Below are positions 38,577 to 49,704 of a stretch of 64,000 nt of DNA, in pieces; the stretch's first letter is position 1, and the number at the start of each line of letters is the position of its first letter. The stretch spans positions 1 to 64,000 of the forward strand of contig WHTM01000001.1 in the NCBI GenBank assembly GCA_009377755.1. Reading direction: 5' to 3'. Origin of the DNA: Hyphomicrobiales bacterium. Its GTDB lineage: Bacteria > Pseudomonadota > Alphaproteobacteria > Rhizobiales > Xanthobacteraceae. The translations under genes and the position numbers were made by a program. The notes under the pieces were generated by a model, which saw only the letters and a program-made list of their open reading frames with translations, did not search any database and was not told where the DNA came from.

Positions 38577-40025
38577 GTGGCCCTGTTTGTCGATCTCGCG
38601 AAGCCGATCCGCGCCTTCCGGCAAACCTATCTGCCGCTGGTACTGGTGTATTTCGCCTATGGCGCGCTTGGGCTGATCGACGTGTCCCGCGACATGTGGA
38701 TCAAGGAGCGGCTGACGCTGAATCCCGCCGAGCTTGCCGGAATCGGCGTCTGGCTGACCCTGCCCTGGACCGTGAAGATGGTGTTCGGGCAGCTCGTCGA
38801 CAGCGTCCCGATCTTCGGCTCGCAGCGCAGATCCTATATCCTCATCGGCGCGGCATGCACCGCCAGCGGCATGATGACGCTTGCCGGTGCTGCGGGTGGC
38901 TGGCTCGCATTTGCCCGGCCCGACCAGATCTACGTCTTGGGCGCGATGCTGATCGTCATCGGCACCGTGATCCAGGATGTGGTCGCAGACGCCATGTCGA
39001 CGGAGGTTGTGGCGCGGGTCGATGCCTCTGGGCAGCCGCGCCCGGACGAAGAGGTGCGCGCCGAGTTGGGCATGGTGCAGCTGATCGGCCGCCTGGCACT
39101 GTCGGCAGGCATTCTCGCGGTGGCCGGGCTGTCCGGCTGGCTGGCAGGGTTTCTCGCGCGTGAGACGGTGTTCCTCCTCGGACTGCTGGTGCCGGCGAGC
39201 TCGGCGGTCGGCGTGCTGCTGATCCGATCGGAAACCACCGAACGGCGGCCGCTCGACTGGCGCATCCTCGGCGGCGGCATCGCCTTCGGGCTGGTGGTGG
39301 CAGGACTTGCGCTCGGCGGCGTGCCGTACGTGCAGGAGGTTATCTTCCTCCTGTCGATGGCGGTGATCTGCACCATGCTGGTCGTCGTGACGCGAGACCT
39401 CGATGCCAAGACCCGCCGTGCCATCCTTTATACCACCATCATCATTTTCGCGTTCCGCGCCGCCCCCGGGGTTGGCGACGGCTATTTCTGGTGGACGCTT
39501 GATGTGTTGAAGTTCGACGAGGCATTCTACGGCACGCTGCGGCAAACGGCGGCAATCCTCGCCATTGCCGCCATGTGGATCTTCAGCAAGCAGCTGACGG
39601 AGTATTCCGTCACGTGGACGCTGTTCTGGCTCGCCATCGCCGGCGCAATCCTGTCGTTGCCGAACATCGGCCTCTACTTCGGCCTGCATTATTGGACCGA
39701 GGCGAATTTCGGTTTCGGTGCGCGGACGGTCGCCATCATCGATGCAGCAACGACATCGCCGTTCGCACAGCTCAGCATGATCCCGCTGCTGACGCTCATC
39801 GCCTTCTACGCGCCCGCCGGGCGACGCGCGACCTGGTTCGCCTTGATGGCCTCGCTGATGAATCTGGCGCTGGTCTCGGGACAGCTACAGACCAAATACC
39901 TTAATCAAGCCTTCCCGGTGCTGCGCGGCGGCTACGATCAACTCGGGGTGCTCCTGATCATCGCCGCCGCGCTCGGATTCCTGCTGCCGATCGGCGCGAT
40001 CCTGCTGTTCGGCCGCCGCGTCTAA
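38577..40025 (+). CDS. BT1/FBT-family (folate-biopterin type) transporter
   Basis: 482 residues from GTG at 38577, preceded by GGAGA at a good distance; upstream codons are arginine-rich and unlikely. About 12 hydrophobic segments are seen, with the family block LPWTVKMVFGQLVDSVPIFGSQRRSY and later VIGTVIQDVVADAM. The BT1 family carries folates or pterins in cyanobacteria, plants and kinetoplastids; the bacterial substrate is uncertain. It is not obviously linked to the nfeD-slipin pair upstream (113 bases). Confidence 0.8.
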   Translation: MALFVDLAKPIRAFRQTYLPLVLVYFAYGALGLIDVSRDMWIKERLTLNPAELAGIGVWLTLPWTVKMVFGQLVDSVPIFGSQRRSYILIGAACTASGMMTLAGAAGGWLAFARPDQIYVLGAMLIVIGTVIQDVVADAMSTEVVARVDASGQPRPDEEVRAELGMVQLIGRLALSAGILAVAGLSGWLAGFLARETVFLLGLLVPASSAVGVLLIRSETTERRPLDWRILGGGIAFGLVVAGLALGGVPYVQEVIFLLSMAVICTMLVVVTRDLDAKTRRAILYTTIIIFAFRAAPGVGDGYFWWTLDVLKFDEAFYGTLRQTAAILAIAAMWIFSKQLTEYSVTWTLFWLAIAGAILSLPNIGLYFGLHYWTEANFGFGARTVAIIDAATTSPFAQLSMIPLLTLIAFYAPAGRRATWFALMASLMNLALVSGQLQTKYLNQAFPVLRGGYDQLGVLLIIAAALGFLLPIGAILLFGRRV

Positions 40026-40036
40026 CACGCGACGCT

Positions 40037-40939
40037 TCAACCGCCGAGAATCCGCGTGGTATCGTCGAACAGCTCGTCGACGGTGAAACGCCGCGGGATC
40101 AGCCGCTGCCGCAGGCAATAGTCGATGATGATCTCGAGCGACCGCCGGTTGGCCTCGATGCCGAAACGCAGCGCATCGAGCGCTGTACCGGATTCCGGCA
40201 GCTCGGCGGCGTTCTTGCTTTCGCCCAGCATGCGGAAAATGTCCTTGACCGCGTCGGGACGCGACTTGGAGATGTGATCCCGCACCACGACCATGTGATT
40301 GATCGGCACGCCGCCGTGGCTCGCGGCCCACTTGCGCGCGGCCTCGTCAGGGTTTGGGATCAAATGCTTCAGCCGTGGGTCCGGCAAGCTGTCGCCGACG
40401 ATGGCCGCATCGATCTCGCCGTCGAGCAGCATCTGCACCAGTTCCTTGCCTTCGGGCGCGCGCTCGACGATGTCCGGGTCGTGGTACTCGGCCAGATGCG
40501 GATCCTCGAAGGTGATCCAGCGAACCTTGTTCACGTCGACGCCGTAGTCGTCCGCGAGGATCCCTCGCAGCCATCCGCCGGTGGTCTGGGTATACGCGCG
40601 CACGCCGACGCGACGGCCGTTGAGGTCGGACGGGCGCAAGGTCCCGCGCTCAGGGTTATAGGCGATGGTGTGGTGCTGGCCGCGCCCCATGACGACGGCC
40701 GGCAGCAGGACATAGGGCTTGTCGTAGGATTTCGCCTGCAGGTAGGTTCCGATTGCCAGTTCGCCGACATCGTATTTCGCGTCGCGCACGATCGACTTGA
40801 AGCCGCGATTGGCGACCTTCACCTCCGGGAAATCGAGCGCAACAAGGTCGGAACGCACCTCGCCCTTCTTGAGCGCGGCGGTGTTCGGATAGTTGCCGAG
40901 CCAAAAGCTGAGTGTCATCTGTTGCGTCATCGTCGTCAC
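40037..40939 (-). CDS. Substrate-binding-like protein of the 4,5-dihydroxyphthalate decarboxylase type
   Basis: 300 residues from GTG 40939, chosen because GAGGAG lies 6 bases upstream (ATG 40930 is an alternative). It has the periplasmic-binding-protein fold but no signal peptide. Blocks GVRAYTQTTGGWLRGILADDYGV and INHMVVVRDHI are those of proteins annotated as 4,5-dihydroxyphthalate decarboxylase, a cytosolic enzyme with this fold. It directly follows an amidohydrolase (10-base gap), supporting an enzymatic ring-acid decarboxylation or hydrolysis role. The substrate is unproven. Confidence 0.78.
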   Translation of the reverse strand: MTTMTQQMTLSFWLGNYPNTAALKKGEVRSDLVALDFPEVKVANRGFKSIVRDAKYDVGELAIGTYLQAKSYDKPYVLLPAVVMGRGQHHTIAYNPERGTLRPSDLNGRRVGVRAYTQTTGGWLRGILADDYGVDVNKVRWITFEDPHLAEYHDPDIVERAPEGKELVQMLLDGEIDAAIVGDSLPDPRLKHLIPNPDEAARKWAASHGGVPINHMVVVRDHISKSRPDAVKDIFRMLGESKNAAELPESGTALDALRFGIEANRRSLEIIIDYCLRQRLIPRRFTVDELFDDTTRILGG

Positions 40940-40949
40940 GGTCTTCTCC

Positions 40950-41804
40950 TCAGTCGGCCAAGGCAGGATAGAGCGTCTGCGCGGTCCTCGCGAAGATCCA
41001 CGCCTGATCTTCCTGCCGCAGGCAAGCAAGCGAGTTTCGCGCGACCGCCAAGATCTCGGCAAGCGTCCCCTCCGAGGCTGGATAATTCGAACCCCAGGCA
41101 AGACGTTCGGCGCCGAACTCGCTGACCAGCAGCGGAAAGAATGTGTCCGGCGCCGCCTTGCCGCCGGCCGCTTCCTCGAACACCCGCGGCGTCAGCTTCA
41201 GGTAGACGTTCGGATAACGGGCAAGGCTCATGAGCGCCGCGGCCGCCCGGTACGGTGGCCCGTCTTCCAGTGTGGGCCGCGCGCAATGGTCGACGATGAT
41301 GCGAACGGTCGGAAACCGTTGTGCCATGCCGATCATCTGCGGGATCGCCTCCGGCGCCACTTGCAGGCAGATCGACAGGCCAAGCTCGGCGGCGCACTCC
41401 CAGGCCGGATAGGTCTTCGGGTCGTCGAGCCACGGCGCCTGCTGGCTCACCGTGCTGCCGAACATGAACAGGCGCATGCCGGTCAGCCCGCGGCTGCGCC
41501 AGTCGCGCATGCGTTCCGGAGCATCGGCTGCCAGAACATCGGCCGAAAACACGCCCGTGAGGCGGTCCGGGTACGCCGCCACAGCGTCCGCCACGTAGGA
41601 ATTGTCATGCCCGTAGCAGGTCGACGCTTGCACCAGCGCCGACTTTGCGACGTTGGCTGCGTCCATCGCGGCGATCATCTGTCTGATCGTGACCGGGCGT
41701 TCGCGCGACCACGTGGATTGATGCCCGCCCACCGGCGCCAGCGGATAGCGCCCGGTATCGTCGGCGATAATATGGGGGTGAATGTCGATCGCCCTGGTCG
41801 CCAT
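40950..41804 (-). CDS. Amidohydrolase-2 family metal-dependent hydrolase/decarboxylase
   Basis: 284 residues of TIM-barrel fold. DIHPHI supplies the first metal-binding histidines, RIIVDHCARP contains a later His, and ERLAWGSNYPASEG has the usual Asp replaced by Asn (GSNYP). That is a pattern of the PF04909 lactonase/decarboxylase group. It is the first gene of a two-gene operon with the dihydroxyphthalate-decarboxylase-like protein. A role in an aromatic acid pathway is inferred. Confidence 0.82.
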   Translation of the reverse strand: MATRAIDIHPHIIADDTGRYPLAPVGGHQSTWSRERPVTIRQMIAAMDAANVAKSALVQASTCYGHDNSYVADAVAAYPDRLTGVFSADVLAADAPERMRDWRSRGLTGMRLFMFGSTVSQQAPWLDDPKTYPAWECAAELGLSICLQVAPEAIPQMIGMAQRFPTVRIIVDHCARPTLEDGPPYRAAAALMSLARYPNVYLKLTPRVFEEAAGGKAAPDTFFPLLVSEFGAERLAWGSNYPASEGTLAEILAVARNSLACLRQEDQAWIFARTAQTLYPALAD

Positions 41805-41954
41805 CGTTGTTGCGTTTCCTGCCTGCTCGGCCGGTCGTGCCGGCTCGGCCCTGCATAACCCGATCCGGCGCCAATGCCTATGCGCTTCGAATGCTGAGGA
41901 TCATCCCCGGCAAATGCTTGCGCCGCCGCGCGCCACCCGCTAGCCACATCGGCC

Positions 41955-42632
41955 ATGCTCGCTCCTCTGCTCGTCTTCGACCTCGATGGCACGCTGATCG
42001 ATACCGCCCCCGATCTCGTGGACACGCTCAACTTGATTCTGGTCCGCGAAGGCTTGCTGCCGGTGCCGTTTGCGATGGCGCGCACCATGATCGGGGGCGG
42101 CGCTCGGATGCTGATCGAGCGCGGTCTCGTGGCCGAAGGCCGCGCTTGCGGGCCCGATGAGGTCGACCGGCTCTACGCCGATTTCGTCGCGCACTACGGC
42201 GAGCACATCGCCGATCGCTCGCGCCCGTTTCCTGGGGTCGAAGGGGCGCTCGACCAACTGGCGGCCGACGGGTGGCGGTTTGCCGTCTGCACCAACAAGC
42301 TCGAGGGGTTGTCGCTGCGGCTGCTGGAGACGCTCGGCCTGGTCGGCCGGTTCGATGCGATCTGCGGGCAGGACACCTTCGGCGTTCAGAAGCCGCACCC
42401 GGACATCCTGCTGAAAACCATCCGCCGTGCCGGCGGGGCGCCCGAGCGCTCGGTCATGGTGGGCGATTCCGCCAACGACATCGATGTCGCACGCGCCGCC
42501 AACGTACCGGTCATCGCGGTCGATTTCGGATACACGGACGTTCCGGTTGCAAAACTCGGCCCAGACCAGATCATCGACGGCTACGCAAAGCTGCCTGCCG
42601 CCGTGCGCGGCCTCGCCGGTCCGAAAATGTGA
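41955..42632 (+). CDS. gph: Phosphoglycolate phosphatase
   Basis: 225 residues of the HAD superfamily. Motif I VFDLDGTLIDTAPD has the nucleophile near residue 8, motif II is VCTNK and motif III/IV is MVGDSANDIDVARAA. The cap domain and length fit Gph, which removes 2-phosphoglycolate. It is divergent from the amidohydrolase operon. The following 250 bases are gene-free and relatively AT-rich at their start. Confidence 0.9.
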   Translation: MLAPLLVFDLDGTLIDTAPDLVDTLNLILVREGLLPVPFAMARTMIGGGARMLIERGLVAEGRACGPDEVDRLYADFVAHYGEHIADRSRPFPGVEGALDQLAADGWRFAVCTNKLEGLSLRLLETLGLVGRFDAICGQDTFGVQKPHPDILLKTIRRAGGAPERSVMVGDSANDIDVARAANVPVIAVDFGYTDVPVAKLGPDQIIDGYAKLPAAVRGLAGPKM

Positions 42633-42651
42633 CAATTTTAACAATTTTTGG

Positions 42652-42665
42652 TTAACGTCCGTTAA
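42652..42665. promoter_or_regulatory. TTAA-N6-TTAA motif, CtrA-like
   Basis: TTAA at 42652-42655 and 42662-42665 are separated by 6 bases within GGTTAACGTCCGTTAACG, and a further TTAA precedes at 42638. Alphaproteobacterial CtrA prefers TTAA-N7-TTAA, so the spacing is one base short. It lies between gph and the lipoprotein gene, which it could control. Confidence 0.3.
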
Positions 42666-42885
42666 CGCCTTGAAATCAGGCCTCGTAAGCATTTGCGGGC
42701 ACATCAACCCGGCATTCCGATGGAAATCGCTTCGGTCAAAGCCCCATAGTGCCGCCAAGGGCTGCGGCGAACGCCGTGCACATCCCAGGATTGCATCGCC
42801 CGCCCAGTTGCACCTATGGACGCCCCGACCTATCCTCCCGCCGAGAGCAGGCCGTCGGGGCCAGCCGCGTCGAATAGGTTGTGTT

Positions 42886-43431
42886 ATGCGTCGAATCCTG
42901 GCTTTCGCAGTTTGTGGATTGAGCCTTGGCGCTTGCACATCAGCCGATCTGTTCAAGCTGGACACAACGCCGACCCCGGTAAACCTGCGGCTGGAGTCAC
43001 AGCCGCCGGGCGCCGACGCAAAGCTCTCCTCCGGCGACAGCTGCAAGACCCCCTGCACATTGCCGGTGAACGTGTCCGGAGGCTTGTCCAGCGAATTGAC
43101 CGTGACCTACACCCTCGATGGCTATCAGCCGCAAGCGTTGACGGTGGACGTCGTGCCACCGCTCGACCCGCGGGAAGGGCCCGCACGGATCAGCCCAAAT
43201 CCGGTGACGGCCGAACTCGAGGCTGCGCCTCCGCCGGCCCGGCGCAGGCCCGCCACGAAGCGGGTTGCACCAAGAAAGCCGGCGGCACAGCCAGCGGCCC
43301 AGCGGCCGGCAGCGGCGCCGGCACCCGCAGAACCGGCCCCAGCAACCGCACCGGCGCAAGCTCCCGCTCCGGCCGGCACGCAGTCGTCGCCTTGGCCGCC
43401 CGCTCCCGGCCAACCGCCGGCGCAGCAGTAG
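42886..43431 (+). CDS. Lipoprotein with PEGA-like domain and proline/alanine-rich tail
   Basis: 181 residues from the ATG at 42886. Signal and lipobox MRRILAFAVCGLSLGAC place the lipidated Cys at 17. Residues about 30-100 have a PEGA-like beta pattern (VNLRLESQPPGADAKLS, CKTPCTLPV with a Cys pair, LTVTYTLDGYQPQ). The remaining about 80 residues are Pro/Ala/Gln-rich and probably extended, reaching towards the cell wall. The role may be structural. No family name is assured. Confidence 0.78.
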   Translation: MRRILAFAVCGLSLGACTSADLFKLDTTPTPVNLRLESQPPGADAKLSSGDSCKTPCTLPVNVSGGLSSELTVTYTLDGYQPQALTVDVVPPLDPREGPARISPNPVTAELEAAPPPARRRPATKRVAPRKPAAQPAAQRPAAAPAPAEPAPATAPAQAPAPAGTQSSPWPPAPGQPPAQQ

Positions 43432-43520
43432 TCAACGCTGCAAGCGCCCAGCCCCCCCTGCGTGGATCATCCTCCGCGCGGCCGGCTGGTGAATCCCCAC
43501 TGTTCCTTCTATATGTAGGT

Positions 43521-43560
43521 CGATAGACCGAAGCCGGACGCGCGCTTCCATGGTCTATCG
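43521..43560 (+). promoter_or_regulatory. Long leader hairpin in front of moaA
   Basis: CGATAGACC (43521-43529) pairs perfectly with GGTCTATCG (43552-43560), and an inner GAAGC (43530-43534) pairs with GCTTC (43544-43548). The hairpin ends 20 bases before the moaA start, and a GGTGGGG element follows before the GTG. No T-run follows, so it is not a standard terminator. It could regulate moaA translation. I could not match it to the Moco riboswitch consensus. Confidence 0.45.
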
Positions 43561-43580
43561 GCAGACAGTGGTGGGGTACG

Positions 43581-44627
43581 GTGCAGAGCCCGCGAACTCT
43601 CGACTTTGAGTCCTACCGGAACGGCACTCTGCCGGCGCTGATCGATCCGTTCGGCCGCACCATCAGCTATTTGCGCGTTTCCGTGACGGACCGCTGCGAT
43701 TTCCGCTGTGTCTATTGCATGGCGGAAAACATGACGTTCCTGCCGAAAGCCAACCTGCTGACGCTCGAGGAACTCGACCGGCTGTGCTCGGCCTTTGTCG
43801 CCAAGGGCGTGCGCAAGCTGCGGCTCAGCGGCGGCGAGCCGCTGGTGCGGCGCGGCATCATGACCCTGGTGGAATCGCTGTCGCGCCACCTCACCTCCGG
43901 CGCCCTGGACGAGCTGACGCTGACCACCAACGGCTCGCAGCTCACGAAATACGCCGACGAGCTGAAGGCCAAGGGCGTCAAGCGCATCAACGTATCGCTC
44001 GACACCCTCGATCCCAACAAGTTCCGCGCCATCACCCGCTGGGGCGAACTCGACAAGGTCCTCGCCGGCATCGATGCCGCGCAGGCCGCCGGCTTGCACG
44101 TCAAGATCAATGCGGTGGCCCTGAAGGGGGTCAACGAGGACGAGCTTGCCTCGCTCGTCGAATGGGCGCATGGCCGCGGCATGGACATCACCATCATCGA
44201 GGTGATGCCGCTCGGCGATATCGGAGAAGAACGCCTCGACCAGTATTTGCCGCTGTCGATCGTGCGGGCGCGGCTTGGCGAGCGCTTCACGCTCGACGAG
44301 ATCGACTATCAGACCGGCGGCCCCGCCCGCTACACACGTGTCCAGGAAACCGGGGGCAGACTCGGCTTCATCACGCCGATGACCCACAATTTCTGCGAAT
44401 CCTGCAATCGCGTGCGTGTGACGTGCACAGGCACCCTTTATATGTGCCTCGGCCAGAACGACGCGGCTGACCTGCGCACACCGCTGCGGCAGTCGGAGGC
44501 GAACGATCTGCTCTATCGGGCGATCGACGACGCCATCGCCCGCAAGCCCAAAGGCCATGATTTCATTATTGACCGCCGCCACCGGCGTCCGGCGCTGTCG
44601 CGCCACATGAGCGTGACCGGCGGCTAG
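43581..44627 (+). CDS. moaA: GTP 3',8-cyclase (molybdenum cofactor biosynthesis)
   Basis: 348 residues with GTG start at 43581. The radical-SAM cluster CDFRCVYC gives Cys39, 43 and 46. The C-terminal cluster is CESC...C ([20 protein letters not shown]), and the end HMSVTGG has the Gly-Gly tail needed for activity. It makes 3',8-cH2GTP, the first step of Moco synthesis. MoaC is not adjacent. A notable hairpin precedes it. Confidence 0.95.
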   Translation: MQSPRTLDFESYRNGTLPALIDPFGRTISYLRVSVTDRCDFRCVYCMAENMTFLPKANLLTLEELDRLCSAFVAKGVRKLRLSGGEPLVRRGIMTLVESLSRHLTSGALDELTLTTNGSQLTKYADELKAKGVKRINVSLDTLDPNKFRAITRWGELDKVLAGIDAAQAAGLHVKINAVALKGVNEDELASLVEWAHGRGMDITIIEVMPLGDIGEERLDQYLPLSIVRARLGERFTLDEIDYQTGGPARYTRVQETGGRLGFITPMTHNFCESCNRVRVTCTGTLYMCLGQNDAADLRTPLRQSEANDLLYRAIDDAIARKPKGHDFIIDRRHRRPALSRHMSVTGG

Positions 44628-44799
44628 TCTAGACCCGCCCCTGCGAAAGTTGCGCTGAGCGCCGTCACTTTCGATTGGCGCCTTTCCCCGCGCTGTGAAT
44701 AAATGCCAGGGGGAACCGGCGATCGTCAACAACCGAACGCGGCGGTCGCCACCGACAGCGGCTGTCACCGCCCCTGTGACAGTCGCAAGGGGTGGAAAC

Positions 44800-45381
44800 G
44801 TGCGCGCTCTGCTGAAGCTCAGCGGCGTCATCGACGCCATCAATGCGCAGATCGGCAAGTGGGTCGCATGGCTCGTGCTGGTGGCCGTGATGGTATCCGC
44901 CACGAACGCCATCATACGCAAGCTGTTCGACACATCATCCAATGCCTGGCTCGAGCTGCAATGGGTGCTGTTCAGCATCGTGTTCTTACTCTGCGCATCA
45001 TGGACGATGCTCGCCAACGAGCACATCCGCATCGACATCGTGAACGCCATGCTGCCGCGCCGCGGCCGCGACGCCATCGAGCTGGTCGGTCACGCCCTTT
45101 TCCTATTGCCGCTGACCATCGTCATGATGGTGACGTCGCTGCCGTTCTTCCTCCGCTCCGTCGAGATCAACGAGCAATCGATGAACGCCGGCGGCCTGCC
45201 GCAGTGGCCAGCGAAGTCGCTCGTCTTCATCGGGTTCACGCTGCTGTTCTTTCAAGGCATCTCCGAACTCATCAAGCGGATCGCCGTCATCCAGGGGCTG
45301 ATCCCGGATCCGCACGTGACGCAACCGCGCCCGATCGAAGCCGAAATCGACCAACTCGCCGAAACAATCGACCGACGCTGA
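44800..45381 (+). CDS. dctQ: TRAP transporter small membrane subunit
   Basis: 193 residues from GTG at 44800, chosen for the AAGGGG site just upstream; an earlier GTG at 44695 would add a polar 35-residue lead. Four transmembrane helices are visible, with the DctQ-type block AWLELQWVLFSIVFLLCASWTM and NEHIRIDIV. It pairs with the large subunit encoded 24 bases downstream to import an organic acid using an ion gradient. The binding proteins are on the opposite strand. Confidence 0.9.
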   Translation: MRALLKLSGVIDAINAQIGKWVAWLVLVAVMVSATNAIIRKLFDTSSNAWLELQWVLFSIVFLLCASWTMLANEHIRIDIVNAMLPRRGRDAIELVGHALFLLPLTIVMMVTSLPFFLRSVEINEQSMNAGGLPQWPAKSLVFIGFTLLFFQGISELIKRIAVIQGLIPDPHVTQPRPIEAEIDQLAETIDRR

Positions 45382-45405
45382 ACGTGCCAACGGTCCAGGC
45401 CCGCG

Positions 45406-47058
45406 ATGACCGCCTTTCTCATCCACAATATGGCGCCGATTATGTTCGCGGCGCTTGTTGTGTTCCTGTTGCTCGGCTATCCGGCCGCCTTTGCACTTGC
45501 CGCCAACGGCCTCCTGTTCGGCATCATCGGGATCGAGCTCGGCCTGTTCCCTCCAGATTTTCTGCAAGCGCTGCCGGAGCGGGTCTTCGGCATCATGAGC
45601 AACGACGTCCTGCTCGCCATCCCGTTCTTCACTTTCATGGGTCTGGTCCTGGAACGTTCCGGCATGGCGGAGGATCTGCTCGACACCATCGGCCAATTGT
45701 TCGGCACGGTGCGTGGCGGGCTCGCATACGCGGTGATCTTCGTCGGCGCTCTGCTTGCCGCCACCACCGGCGTGGTCGCTGCCTCGGTGATTTCCATGGG
45801 GCTGATCTCGCTGCCGATCATGCTGCGCTACGGCTACGACCGCCGCGTCGCAACCGGGGTCATCGCCGCATCAGGCACACTCGCGCAGATCATTCCGCCC
45901 TCGCTGGTGCTGATCGTGATGGCCGACCAGCTCGGCCGCTCGGTGGGCGACATGTACGAGGGCGCCTTCATCCCCGGCCTGGTGCTGTCCGCGTTCTACG
46001 CCGGCTATATTTTTCTTGTGACGGTGTTTTATCCGACGGCGGCTCCTGGACTGCCGCCGGACGCCATCATCTACCGCGAGCCGGGCGGCCGGCGCGGCGG
46101 CATCTCGCTCGCGGCCGTTGTCGCTATCTCGACCGTCGCCTCCATCTGGTACATGCGTACGACCGCGGTGAGGGCCGGCGCCGACTTCGTGGTGCTGACC
46201 ATGGCGCTCACGGTTTCCACCGCCTTCGTCATCGCCATGCTCAACCGCCTCCTGCGCCTTGGCCTGCTGTCGCGGATCGCCGAGCAGGTGGTGTTCGTGA
46301 TGGTGCCGCCGCTGGCGCTGATCTTCCTCGTGCTCGGCACCATCTTCGTCGGCGTCGCGACACCCACGGAAGGCGGCGCCATGGGCGCGACCGGCGCGCT
46401 CGTGCTCGCCATGATGAAGCGCCGGCTCACGTTCGACCTGACCCGTCAGGCGATCGAGTCGACTGCAAAACTCTCGGCATTCGTGGTCTTCATCCTGATC
46501 GGCGCGCGGGTGTTCTCGCTGACGTTCTACGGCGTCGACGGTCACAAATGGGTCGAAGAAATGCTGGTGGCGCTGCCCGGCGGGCAGGCCGGCTTCCTCG
46601 TCTTCGTCAACGTGTTCGTGTTCATCCTCGCCTTCTTCCTCGACTTCTTCGAGATCGCCTTCATCATGATTCCGCTGCTGGGGCCGGCGGCAGAGCGGAT
46701 CGGCATCGACCTGATCTGGTTCGGCGTCATCCTCGCGGTCAACATGCAGACGTCGTTCATGCATCCGCCGTTCGGCTTCGCGCTGTTCTATCTGCGCTCC
46801 GTGGCACCGAGAACCCGGTTCCTCGACCGCATCACCGGCCGGCAAATGGAGCCGGTCACAACGGGACAGATTTATTGGGGAGCGGTGCCGTTCGTGGTGA
46901 TCCAGTGCATCATGGTCGGTCTCGTGATCGCGTTCCCAGCGATGGTGACGCACTACAAGGACACCGGGCCGAAAGTGGATCCGGCCAGCATCAATATCGA
47001 GATTCCGCAGATTGAGCTGCCACCGATCGATCTCAGCGAGCCGCCGAAGATTCAGTAG
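45406..47058 (+). CDS. dctM: TRAP transporter large permease subunit
   Basis: 550 residues, longer than the usual about 430, as in the large-permease subgroup often linked to acid or mannitol/chloroaromatic-type systems. About 12-14 hydrophobic segments are present. Conserved DctM blocks include IPFFTFMGLVLERSGMAEDLLDTIGQLFGTVRGGLAYAV-type helices and AASGTLAQIIPPSLVLIVMADQLG. The C-terminal 50 residues are hydrophilic. A strong terminator follows its stop. Confidence 0.92.
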   Translation: MTAFLIHNMAPIMFAALVVFLLLGYPAAFALAANGLLFGIIGIELGLFPPDFLQALPERVFGIMSNDVLLAIPFFTFMGLVLERSGMAEDLLDTIGQLFGTVRGGLAYAVIFVGALLAATTGVVAASVISMGLISLPIMLRYGYDRRVATGVIAASGTLAQIIPPSLVLIVMADQLGRSVGDMYEGAFIPGLVLSAFYAGYIFLVTVFYPTAAPGLPPDAIIYREPGGRRGGISLAAVVAISTVASIWYMRTTAVRAGADFVVLTMALTVSTAFVIAMLNRLLRLGLLSRIAEQVVFVMVPPLALIFLVLGTIFVGVATPTEGGAMGATGALVLAMMKRRLTFDLTRQAIESTAKLSAFVVFILIGARVFSLTFYGVDGHKWVEEMLVALPGGQAGFLVFVNVFVFILAFFLDFFEIAFIMIPLLGPAAERIGIDLIWFGVILAVNMQTSFMHPPFGFALFYLRSVAPRTRFLDRITGRQMEPVTTGQIYWGAVPFVVIQCIMVGLVIAFPAMVTHYKDTGPKVDPASINIEIPQIELPPIDLSEPPKIQ

Positions 47059-47081
47059 TATGCCTGTGGCGCGGAAAGATG

Positions 47082-47119
47082 CGGCCCGGAGCCATCGGAC
47101 TCCGGGCCGTCGCCGTTTT
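47082..47119 (+). terminator. Rho-independent terminator after dctM
   Basis: CGGCCCGGAG (47082-47091) and CTCCGGGCCG (47100-47109) form a perfect 10-bp GC-rich stem with an 8-base loop, then TCGCCG and TTTT at 47116-47119. It separates the convergent dctM and binding-protein genes. On the minus strand only a weak T-rich stretch follows, so plus-strand termination is the main role. Confidence 0.75.
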
Positions 47120-47145
47120 GCGCGGAATTGCCCGGTCGAGGCGGT

Positions 47146-49506
<2,361 letters not shown>

Positions 49507-49704
49507 AGCCTGCTTCTCCTCCGATGGGTTTGCTTGATTGATTGTTGTTGGGCTGCGACCTAACCGCCGGCTCGCAACGAGCCATCGCGCCAGCCTGATT
49601 CGAGCGGCAGTCAGCCGCTCGGCGAGCGTCGGTAGGATGGGTTGTTCGCGTGATCCGCACAATAGCCGCGGCGCAGAAATCGCCGGGTCTTGACGCGTCC
49701 GCCG

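Noticed and set aside
38460-39689. 409-codon minus-strand frame opposite the BT1-type transporter
   Set aside because: It is His/Gln/Arg-rich and lacks any fold pattern. The opposite strand encodes a clear 12-helix protein.
43521-43560. Moco riboswitch upstream of moaA
   Set aside because: The hairpin is real but I could not recognise the multi-stem consensus of that riboswitch, so only a generic leader hairpin is claimed.
44703-47015. 770-codon open frame overlapping dctQ and dctM in another plus-strand frame
   Set aside because: It is extremely rich in Arg, His and Pro with no domain pattern. The dctQ and dctM frames show coherent transmembrane segments and family motifs.
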